From Parapristionchus giblindavisi (taxonomy: Eukaryota; Nematoda; Chromadorea; Rhabditida; Diplogasteridae): a stretch of 64,000 nucleotides of DNA. Positions 56,251-64,000 of the stretch are shown one piece after another (the first letter of the stretch is position 1; every line of letters starts with the position of its first letter). The DNA lies in assembly GCA_943737045.1 (NCBI GenBank), contig CALSFV010000104.1:124001-188000 (forward strand), given 5' to 3'. The notes below the pieces were generated by a model. The model ran no database searches. It had not been told where the DNA came from and saw only the letters and a list, made by a program, of their open reading frames with translations. A program made the position numbers and the translations under genes.

Positions 56251-57213
56251 GAGAGAATCGACCGTTTCAGAGGGTCCGCGGACATAGAAAATTCGACCCC
56301 CTGAAAAATTCAGATTAAGTACTTTGAACGATGCTCTATCGAACTGCGTTGGCCGAATTTGCATATCTGCTCTCATTTTCGAGTAGCGGTAGGCCAAAGT
56401 TGGCAGGTACGGTATTTTTGGCTCGAGTGTGCGTCAGAAAAATGATCATAACTCCGTTAAAAATAATGATAGAAACTTTTCCAAAAAAAGCATCGAAAGA
56501 GGAGATCTTGGGCAACATTTCCCAGTTGATGACCTCATTTGTCGACCATGCGCCGGTGCGGGGCGATCGGTTTTATGAAAAAGTGACGTAACTTTCCTAA
56601 TCGGAAAAAGTGAACTTTGCTTCTATGCGCGTTTTGTTGCATCCATATGTGTCTAAAAATGACCCAAGTTTCAGAGGATTTGAGAAATGCAAAAAAAAAA
56701 AGCGTTGATTTTAGTGACGCGACCTCGGACCTGACATTGGAAAGAACGGCTTATTCCTTTATCAAGAGACAGCAAAGGTGCTTAAATGACTCAAAAACAT
56801 TCAAAAAAACATTAGGAGCTCAAAATACCCATATATGACAGTTATTTGAAACACAAAATCACCGAATTCCGAAAAATTTGAAAAAAACCCATATTTTGCT
56901 TTTCCACGTGGAAAAAACGTCTCAGTAATGTTAATTAATCTTTATAATATTTCTTATAATGTTTTTGAACATTTTTGTTTTTGGAAGTGAAGGCCTATCT
57001 GCTCTTAGAGCCGAGATATCCGCCATCGAGATTACACGCGCGCGCCCCAACTCCGCACGATGTGTTGCCATAAAATGAACGTTTTCCAGCTCAGAATGAC
57101 TCAAAACAACTTGTTTCATCATTCTTATCACGAAAAAAAACCTTGGAACAAGTTTTCTGTGTCTGTAAAAATCAGCAAAAGATTTGGATCGAACCGGGGT
57201 TCGAACCCGCTCG
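56239..57213 (+). repeat. Left arm of palindrome (975 bp)
   Basis: Pairs with 57257-58224 in inverted orientation. The outer 328 bp (56239-56566) carry about a dozen scattered substitutions plus a badly diverged tract near 56251-56282 with a length difference. The inner 647 bp (56567-57213) match the other arm except for 7 rather than 9 bases in one A run near 56881. The arm holds a self-complementary TTTTCCACGTGGAAAA at 56900-56915, an AT-rich stretch around 56930-56965, and a CG-rich run (CACGCGCGCGCC) near 57035. Short open frames at 56331-56591 and 56617-56838 have no recognisable domain and are not called as genes. Confidence 0.93.
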
Positions 57214-57284
57214 GTGGTAAAGGTAAAGAGGTAAAGAGGAACCGCTCTAAAAACATCGAGCGGGTTCGAACCCCGGTTCGATCC
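57190..57284. promoter_or_regulatory. tRNA B-box-like motifs at the palindrome apex
   Basis: GGTTCGAACCC occurs at 57198-57208 and again at 57263-57273, with a further GGTTCGATCC at 57275-57284 whose inverted partner is GGATCGAACC just left of the first. The tRNA T-loop / RNA polymerase III B-box consensus is GGTTCGANTCC, so these are close matches. The core GGTTCGAACC is self-complementary, so it reads the same on both strands. In 57260-57276 a short T-arm-like stem can be drawn (CGGG/CCCG around TTCGAAC). I see no convincing A box, anticodon arm or acceptor stem, so this is not a tRNA gene. It may descend from a tRNA or tRNA-derived element, or be chance in a CG-rich tract. Confidence 0.35.
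57214..57256. other. Loop between palindrome arms (43 bp)
   Basis: The only unpaired part of the element. It contains three close GGTAAAG-like repeats (GGTAAAGGTAAAGAGGTAAAGAGG) followed by AACCGCTCTAAAAACAT. No gene fits in it. A loop this short means the single strand could fold into a nearly 1-kb hairpin. Confidence 0.9.
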
Positions 57285-58224
57285 AAATCTTTTGCTGATT
57301 TTTACAGACACAGAAAACTTGTTCCAAGGTTTTTTTTCGTGATAAGAATGATGAAACAAGTTGTTTTGAGTCATTCTGAGCTGGAAAACGTTCATTTTAT
57401 GGCAACACATCGTGCGGAGTTGGGGCGCGCGCGTGTAATCTCGATGGCGGATATCTCGGCTCTAAGAGCAGATAGGCCTTCACTTCCAAAAACAAAAATG
57501 TTCAAAAACATTATAAGAAATATTATAAAGATTAATTAACATTACTGAGACGTTTTTTCCACGTGGAAAAGCAAAATATGGGTTTTTTTTTCAAATTTTT
57601 CGGAATTCGGTGATTTTGTGTTTCAAATAACTGTCATATATGGGTATTTTGAGCTCCTAATGTTTTTTTGAATGTTTTTGAGTCATTTAAGCACCTTTGC
57701 TGTCTCTTGATAAAGGAATAAGCCGTTCTTTCCAATGTCAGGTCCGAGGTCGCGTCACTAAAATCAACGCTTTTTTTTTTTGCATTTCTCAAATCCTCTG
57801 AAACTTGGGTCATTTTTAGACACATATGGATGCAACAAAACGCGCATAGAAGCAAAGTTCACTTTTTCCGATTAGGAAAGTTACGTCACTTTTTCATAAA
57901 ACCGACCGCCCCGCACCGGCGCATGGTCGACAAATGAGGTCATCAACTGGGAAATGTTGCACAAATTCTCCTCTTTCGATCCTTTTTTTGAAAAAGTGTC
58001 TATCATTATTTTGAACGGAGTTATGATCATTTTTCTGACGCACACTCGAGCCAAAAATACCGTACCTGCCAACTTTGACCTACCGTAACTCGAAAATGAG
58101 AGCAGATATGCAAATTCGGCCAACGCAGTTCGGTAGAGCATCGTTCAAAGTACTTAATCTGAATTTTTCAGGGGGTCGAAATTTCTATGTCCGGGGGGTG
58201 GTCGAACCTCTGGCGATTCCTCTC
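57257..58224 (-). repeat. Right arm of palindrome (968 bp)
   Basis: Inverted counterpart of the left arm. The inner 649 bp (57257-57905) match it except for the 2-bp longer T run near 57583, and the outer 319 bp (57906-58224) are diverged. The TTTTCCACGTGGAAAA palindrome recurs at 57555-57570. The mirrored open frames at 57634-57855 and 57881-58141 on the minus strand are the inverted copies of those in the left arm. Confidence 0.93.
58213..58224 (-). repeat. Terminal inverted repeat, right end
   Basis: GCGATTCCTCTC, the reverse complement of the left end. Read inward on the minus strand, the next 12 bases are CAGAGGTTCGAC, a more diverged version of the subterminal repeat seen at the left. 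The end plus its flank, CCTCTCATATAG, resembles the satellite's own CCTCTTTCATATAG. Confidence 0.85.
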
Positions 58225-58228
58225 ATAT
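58225..58228. repeat. Target-site duplication, right copy (ATAT)
   Basis: The element ends CCTCTC and satellite resumes as ATATAGTATATTACTCG. Together with the left copy this restores a normal unit when the element and one ATAT are removed. Confidence 0.85.
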
Positions 58229-61200
58229 AGTATATTACTCGATAAGTATCATTGACAATTAGACTTGTAACGAATTATTTTGTACCAAAAACAGAGAGTA
58301 TTGAAAGATAAATTTACATATTGGCCGTACTGACCACTTTGAAATAGTTTATCTTATTCAGAATTTTTCGCTCTTTCATTTGGTATATGACACGATAGGT
58401 TTCATTTTCATTTTCATATTTCTCAAGTTATCTTGATCATATCAGAGTAAAAGCTACTTTTGTACTTCGGTCATTATAGCAGCAGTAAAATATCACAGCT
58501 CGACATGACCTGAAGTGTGTCTTATTCAGAATTTTTTCCTCTTTCATATAGTATATTACTCGATAAGTATCATTGACAATTAGACTTGTAACGAATTATT
58601 TTGTACCAAAAACAGAGAGTATTGAAAGATAAATTTACATATTGGCCGTACTGACCACTTTGAAATAGTTTATCTTATTCAGAATTTTTCGCTCTTTCAT
58701 TTGGTATATGACACGATAGGTTTCATTTTCATTTTCATATTTCTCAAGTTATCTTGATCATATCAGAGTAAAAGCTACTTTTGTACTTCGGTCATTATAG
58801 CAGCAGTAAAATATCACAGCTCGACATGACCTGAAGTGTGTCTCATTGAGAATTTTTTCCTCTTTCATATAGTATATTACTCGATAAGTATCATTGACAA
58901 TTAGACTTGTAACGAATTATTTTGTACCAAAAACAGAGAGTATTGAAAGATAAATTTACATATTGGCCGTACTGACCACTTTGAAATAGTTTATCTTATT
59001 CAGAATTTTTCGCTCTTTCATTTGGTATATGACACGATAGGTTTCATTTTCATTTTCATATTTCTCAAGTTATCTTGATCATATCAGAGTAAAAGCTACT
59101 TTTGTACTTCGGTCATTATAGCAGCAGTAAAATATCACAGCTCGACATGACCTGAAGTGTGTCTTATTCAGAATTTTTTCCTCTTTCATATAGTATATTA
59201 CTCGATAAGTATCATTGACAATTAGACTTGTAACGAATTATTTTGTACCAAAAACAGAGAGTATTGAAAGATAAATTTACATATTGGCCGTACTGACCAC
59301 TTTGAAATAGTTTATCTTATTCAGAATTTTTCGCTCTTTCATTTGGTATATGACACGATAGGTTTCATTTTCATTTTCATATTTCTCAAGTTATCTTGAT
59401 CATATCAGAGTAAAAGCTACTTTTGTACTTCGGTCATTATAGCAGCAGTAAAATATCACAGCTCGACATGACCTGAAGTGTGTCTCATTGAGAATTTTTT
59501 CCTCTTTCATATAGTATATTACTCGATAAGTATCATTGACAATTAGACTTGTAACGAATTATTTTGTACCAAAAACAGAGAGTATTGAAAGATAAATTTA
59601 CATATTGGCCGTACTGACCACTTTGAAATAGTTTATCTTATTCAGAATTTTTCGCTCTTTCATTTGGTATATGACACGATAGGTTTCATTTTCATTTTCA
59701 TATTTCTCAAGTTATCTTGATCATATCAGAGTAAAAGCTACTTTTGTACTTCGGTCATTATAGCAGCAGTAAAATGTCACAGATCGACATGACCTGAAGT
59801 GTGTCTCATTCAGAATTTTTTCCTCTTTCATATAGTATATTACTCGATAAGCATCATTGACAATTAGACTTGTAACGAATTATTTTGTACCAAAAACAGA
59901 GAGAATTGAAAGATAAATTTACATATTGGCCGTACTGACCACTTTGAAATAGTTTATCTTATTCAGAATTTTTCGCTCTTTCATTTGGTATATGACACGA
60001 TAGGTTTCATTTTCATTTTCATATTTCTCTAGTTATCTTGATCATATCAGAGTAAAAGCTACTTTTGTACTTCGGTCATTATAGCAGCAGTAAAATATCA
60101 CAGCTCGACATGACCTGAAGTGTGTCTCATTCAGAATTTTTTCCTCTTTCATATAGTATATTACTCGATAAGTATCATTGACAATTAGACTTGTAACGAA
60201 TTATTTTGTACCAAAAACAGAGAGTATTGAAAGATAAATTTACATATTGGCCGTACTGACCACTTTGAAATAGTTTATCTTATTCAGAATTTTTCGCTCT
60301 TTCATTTGGTATATGACACGATAGGTTTAATTTTCATTTTCATATTTCTCAAGTTATCTTGATCATATCAGAGTAAAAGCTACTTTTGTACTTCGGTCAT
60401 TATAGCAGCAGTAAAATATCACAGCTCGACATGACCTGAAGTGTGTCTTATTCAGAATTTTTTCCTCTTTCATATAGTATATTACTCGATAAGTATCATT
60501 GACAATTAGACTTGTAACGAATTATTTTGTACCAAAAACAGAGAGTATTGAAAGATAAATTTACATATTGGCCGTACTGACCACTTTGAAAAAGTCTATC
60601 TTATTCAGAATTTTTCGCTCTTTCATTTGGTATATGACACGATAGGTTTCACTTTCATTTTCATTTTTCTCAAGTTATCTTGATCATATCAGAGTAAAAG
60701 CTACTTTTGTACTTCTGTCATTATAGCAGCAGGAAAATATCACAGCTCGACATGACCTGAAGTGTGTCTCATTCAGAATTTTTCGCTCTTTCATTTGGTA
60801 TATGACACGATAGGTTTCATTTTCATTTTCATATTTCTCAAGTTATCTTGATCATATCAGAGTAAAAGCTACTTTTGTACTTCGGTCATTATAGCAGCAG
60901 TAAAATATCACAGCTTGACATGACCTGAAGTGTGTCTTATTCAGAATTTTTTCCTCTTTCATATAGTATATTACTCGATAAGTATCATTGACAATTAGAC
61001 TTGTAACGAATTATTTTGTACCAAAAACAGAGAGTATTGAAAGATAAATTTACATATTGGCCGTACTGACCACTTTGAAATAGTCTATATTATTCAGAAT
61101 TTTTCGCTCTTTCATTTGGTATATGACACGATAGGTTTCATTTTCATTTTCATATTTCTCAAGTTATCTTGATCATATCAGAGTAAAAGCTACTTTTGTA

Positions 61201-61236
61201 CTTCGGTCATTATAGCAGCAGTAAAATATCACAGCT

Positions 61237-63223
61237 CGACATGACCTGAAGTGTGTCTCATTCAGAATTTTTCGCTCTTTCATTTGGTATATGACACGAT
61301 AGGTTTCATTTTCATTTTCATATTTCTCAAGTTATCTTGATCATATCAGAGTAAAAGCTACTTTTGTACTTCGGTCATTATAGCAGCAGTAAAATATCAC
61401 AGCTCGACATGACCTGAAGTGTGTCTCATTGAGAATTTTTTCCTCTTTCATATAGTATATTACTCGATAAGTATCATTGACAATTAGACTTGTAACGAAT
61501 TATTTTGTACCAAAAACAGAGAGTATTGAAAGATAAATTTACATATTGGCCGTACTGACCACTTTGAAATAGTTTATCTTAATCAGAATTTTTCGCTCTT
61601 TCATTTGGTATATGACACGATAGGTTTCATTTTCATTTTCATATTTCTCAAGTTATCTTGATCATATCAGAGTAAAAGCTACTTCTGTACTTCGGTCATT
61701 ATAGCAGCAGGAAAATATTACAGCTCGACATGACCAGAAGTGTGTCTCATTCAGAATTTTTTCCTCTTTCATATAGTATATTACTCGATAAGTATCATTG
61801 ACAATTAGACTTGTAACGAATTATTTTGTACCAAAAACAGAGAGTATTGAAAGATAAATTTACATATTGGCCGTACTGACCACTTTGAAATAGTCTATAT
61901 TATTCAGAATTTTTCGCTCTTTCATTTGGTATATGACACGATAGGTTTCATTTTCATTTTCATGTTTCTCAAGTTATCTTGATCATATCAGAGTAAAAGC
62001 TACTTTTGTACTTCGTTCATTATAGCAGCAGTAAAATATCACAGCTCGACATGACCTGAAGTGTGTCTCATTGAGAATTTTTTCCTCTTTCATATAGTAT
62101 ATTACTCGATAAGTATCATTGACAATTTTCCTCTTTCATATAGTATATTACTCGATAAGTATCATTGACAATTAGACTTGTAACGAATTATTTTGTACCA
62201 AAAACAGAGAGTATTGAAAGATAAATTTACATATTGGCCGTACTGACCACTTTGAAATAGTCTATATTATTCAGAATTTTTCGCTCTTTCATTTGGTATA
62301 TGACACGATAGGTTTCATTTTCATTTTCATATTTCTCAAGTTATCTTGATCATATCAGAGTAAAAGCTACTTTTGTACTTCGGTCATTATAGCAGCAGTA
62401 AAATATCACAGCTCGACATGACCTGAAGTGTGTCTCATTCAGAATTTTTCGCTCTTTCATTTGGTATATGACACGATAGGTTTCATTTTCATTTTCATAT
62501 TTCTCAAGTTATCTTGATCATATCAGAGTAAAAGCTACTTTTGTACTTCGGTCATTATAGCAGCAGTAAAATATCACAGCTCGACATGACCTGAAGTGTG
62601 TCTCATTGAGAATTTTTTCCTCTTTCATATAGTATATTACTCGATAAGTATCATTGACAATTAGACTTGTAACGAATTATTTTGTACCAAAAACAGAGAG
62701 TATTGAAAGATAAATTTACATATTGGCCGTACTGACCACTTTGAAATAGTTTATCTTAATCAGAATTTTTCGCTCTTTCATTTGGTATATGACACGATAG
62801 GTTTCATTTTCATTTTCATATTTCTCAAGTTATCTTGATCATATCAGAGTAAAAGCTACTTCTGTACTTCGGTCATTATAGCAGCAGGAAAATATTACAG
62901 CTCGACATGACCAGAAGTGTGTCTCATTCAGAATTTTTTCCTCTTTCATATAGTATATTACTCGATAAGTATCATTGACAATTAGACTTGTAACGAATTA
63001 TTTTGTACCAAAAACAGAGAGTATTGAAAGATAAATTTACATATTGGCCGTACTGACCACTTTGAAATAGTCTATATTATTCAGAATTTTTCGCTCTTTC
63101 ATTTGGTATATGACACGATAGGTTTCATTTTCATTTTCATGTTTCTCAAGTTATCTTGATCATATCAGAGTAAAAGCTACTTTTGTACTTCGTTCATTAT
63201 AGCAGCAGTAAAATATCACAGCT
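61237..63223. repeat. Higher-order repeat, two 810-bp copies (short + 2 full)
   Basis: Copies at 61237-62046 and 62414-63223. Each is a short unit, a full unit with CTTAATCAG and CTTCTGTACTTCGG ending GCAGGAAAATATTAC, and a full unit starting with GACCAGAAG and carrying TTTTCATGTTTC and CTTCGTTC. The 367-bp unit with the internal duplication lies between the copies. Confidence 0.9.
62082..62173. repeat. 46-bp tandem duplication inside one satellite unit
   Basis: The segment from TTCCTCTTTC to TTGACAATT at 62082-62127 is repeated directly at 62128-62173, making the unit starting at 62047 367 bp instead of 321. The two copies look identical. The junction GACAATTTTCCTC falls where AATT-rich sequence at the end of one copy resembles the AATTTTTTCC preceding the other, so slippage or microhomology is a likely cause. 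No other unit shows this. Confidence 0.93.
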
Positions 63224-64000
63224 CGACATGACCTGAAGTGTGTCTCATTGAGAATTTTTTCCTCTTTCATATAGTATATTACTCGATAAGTATCATTGAC
63301 AATTAGACTTGTAACGAATTATTTTGTACCAAAAACAGAGAGTATTGAAAGATAAATTTACATATTGGCCGTACTGACCACTTTGAAATAGTTTATCTTA
63401 TTCAGAATTTTTCGCTCTTTCATTTGGTATATGACACGATAGGTTTCATTTTCATTTTCATATTTCTCAAGTTATCTTGATCATATCAGAGTAAAAGCTA
63501 CTTTTGTACTTCGGTCATTATAGCAGCAGTAAAATATCACAGATCGACATGACCTGAAGTGTGTCTCATTCAGAATTTTTTCCTCTTTCATATAGTATAT
63601 TACTCGATAAGCATCATTGACAATTAGACTTGTAACGAATTATTTTGTACCAAAAACAGAGAGAATTGAAAGATAAATTTACATATTGGCCGTACTGACC
63701 ACTTTGAAATAGTTTATCTTATTCAGAATTTTTCGCTCTTTCATTTGGTATATGACACGATAGGTTTCATTTTCATTTTCATATTTCTCTAGTTATCTTG
63801 ATCATATCAGAGTAAAAGCTACTTTTGTACTTCGGTCATTATAGCAGCAGTAAAATATCACAGCTCGACATGACCTGAAGTGTGTCTCATTCAGAATTTT
63901 TTCCTCTTTCATATAGTATATTACTCGATAAGTATCATTGACAATTAGACTTGTAACGAATTATTTTGTACCAAAAACAGAGAGTATTGAAAGATAAATT

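Larger units (their letters stand above)
56239..58224. mobile_element. Foldback-type non-autonomous DNA transposon (long palindrome)
   Basis: A 1986-bp insertion unrelated to the satellite and visibly richer in G+C and CG dinucleotides. It is a palindrome: left arm 56239-57213 (975 bp), loop 57214-57256 (43 bp), right arm 57257-58224 (968 bp). The ends are perfect 12-bp inverted repeats, and ATAT flanks both sides. No transposase, reverse transcriptase, poly-A tail or LTR is visible, so mobility would depend on enzymes encoded elsewhere. Because ATAT is self-complementary, three readings fit: a 4-bp ATAT duplication with ends GAGAGG, a 2-bp TA duplication with ends TGAGAGG (as in Tc1/mariner relatives), or no duplication with ends ATGAGAGG. 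I cannot assign a superfamily. The transposon call is strong; the class is open. Confidence 0.85.
48462..64000. repeat. Satellite variant neighbourhood 4 (split by the insertion)
   Basis: Marked by CAGCTTGACATG with GTGTCTTATTC (units 48630, 49759, 50567, 51851, 53456, 54264, 60916), by ACCTAAAAC (48141, 49272, 50080, 53777; also 44427), by the 2-bp deletion GACCACTGAAATAG (49272, 50080, 53777) and by CTTCGTTCATT (50888, 52493, 54585, 55227, 61726, 62903). Short units become rare: only 54096 between 50567 and 60748. The palindromic element sits within this neighbourhood, and matching markers occur on both sides of it. Confidence 0.75.
58225..64000. repeat. Satellite DNA array, right block (units 199b-218)
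   Basis: The same satellite resumes immediately after the palindromic insertion, in the same orientation and in register. Unit 199 is completed at 58225-58500, then units start at 58501, 58822, 59143, 59464, 59785, 60106, 60427, 60748 (short), 60916, 61237 (short), 61405, 61726, 62047 (367 bp, with an internal duplication), 62414 (short), 62582, 62903, 63224, 63545 and 63866, the last being cut by the window edge. Diagnostic variants here match those just left of the insertion, so both sides belong to one array that was split rather than two arrays joined. Confidence 0.98.

Noticed and set aside
56331..56591. 86-codon open frame in the left arm, with its mirrored copy at 57881-58141
   Set aside because: No recognisable domain. 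Differences between the two copies are almost all residue-changing, there is no supporting start context, and the frame lies within a structure explained as a transposon arm.
56617..56838. 73-codon open frame with its mirrored copy at 57634-57855
   Set aside because: Low-complexity, lysine-rich reading through an A run. The copies are identical only because the inner arms are identical at DNA level, so this gives no evidence of coding.
57181..57290. Possible tRNA gene at the palindrome apex
   Set aside because: Only T-loop/B-box-like motifs are present; no A box, anticodon arm or acceptor stem could be drawn on either strand.
57060..57539. 159-codon frames on both strands across the apex
   Set aside because: Each is one arm read in and the other read out; the symmetry produces both. 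The GSNRGSNP stretch is what a tRNA-type TTCGAACC sequence gives when translated.
56239..58224. Retroelement or SINE
   Set aside because: There is no LTR, no poly-A tail at one end, no reverse transcriptase, and the insertion is symmetrical with inverted ends.
56239..58224. Pure library or assembly fold-back artefact
   Set aside because: A fold-back read artefact would give equally matched arms and no duplication of host sequence. Here the outer arms differ and both flanks continue in register as one 321-bp unit. An artefact limited to the inner identical part cannot be excluded without reads.

Overview
This window is almost entirely one satellite DNA array. It is AT-rich (the full monomer is about 31% GC), runs in one orientation from end to end, and is interrupted once by a roughly 2 kb, more GC-rich palindromic insertion. 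No operons, bacterial promoters or ribosome sites are visible, and I see no supportable protein-coding gene on either strand. Megabase-style tandem repetition, higher-order repeats and a foldback element point to a eukaryotic nuclear genome, in a centromeric, pericentromeric or other heterochromatic block. An invertebrate such as an insect is my guess from the general character of the sequence; nothing here proves it.

Layout. Positions 1-56238 and 58225-64000 hold the satellite. Taking the recurring CGACATGACC as the unit start, I count 218 units: 166 full units (normally 321 bp), 51 short units (normally 168 bp) and a final unit cut by the window edge. Unit lengths, small indels, one 46-bp duplication and the insertion add up to exactly 64000. 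The full unit is itself an old dimer of two diverged halves, A (153 bp) and B (168 bp), each beginning with the same ATTCAGAATTTTT motif. The short units are B alone, as expected if A was deleted between the two copies of that motif, so the array reads ...ABABBABAB...

Units carry shared diagnostic variants that divide the array into about four neighbourhoods (1-13044, 13045-20968, 20969-48461, 48462-64000). Within these, multi-unit blocks are duplicated almost without change. The clearest is a 10-unit block of 2903 bp at 33103-36005, repeated at 36006-38909 with two differences seen by eye; a 1297-bp five-unit block also occurs three times between 14497 and 19838. This is the signature of ongoing unequal exchange or segmental amplification.

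The insertion, 56239-58224 (1986 bp), consists of two inverted arms of 975 and 968 bp around a 43-bp loop. It has perfect 12-bp ends and is flanked by ATAT on both sides; removing it and one ATAT restores a normal 321-bp unit. It looks like a non-autonomous foldback DNA transposon. Its inner 647 bp per arm are identical apart from a 2-bp A-run difference, while its outer 320 bp or so have diverged. The apex carries tRNA B-box-like GGTTCGAACCC motifs. Its open reading frames are mirror images forced by the palindrome, and where the arms differ nearly all changes alter the peptide, so I do not call genes there.
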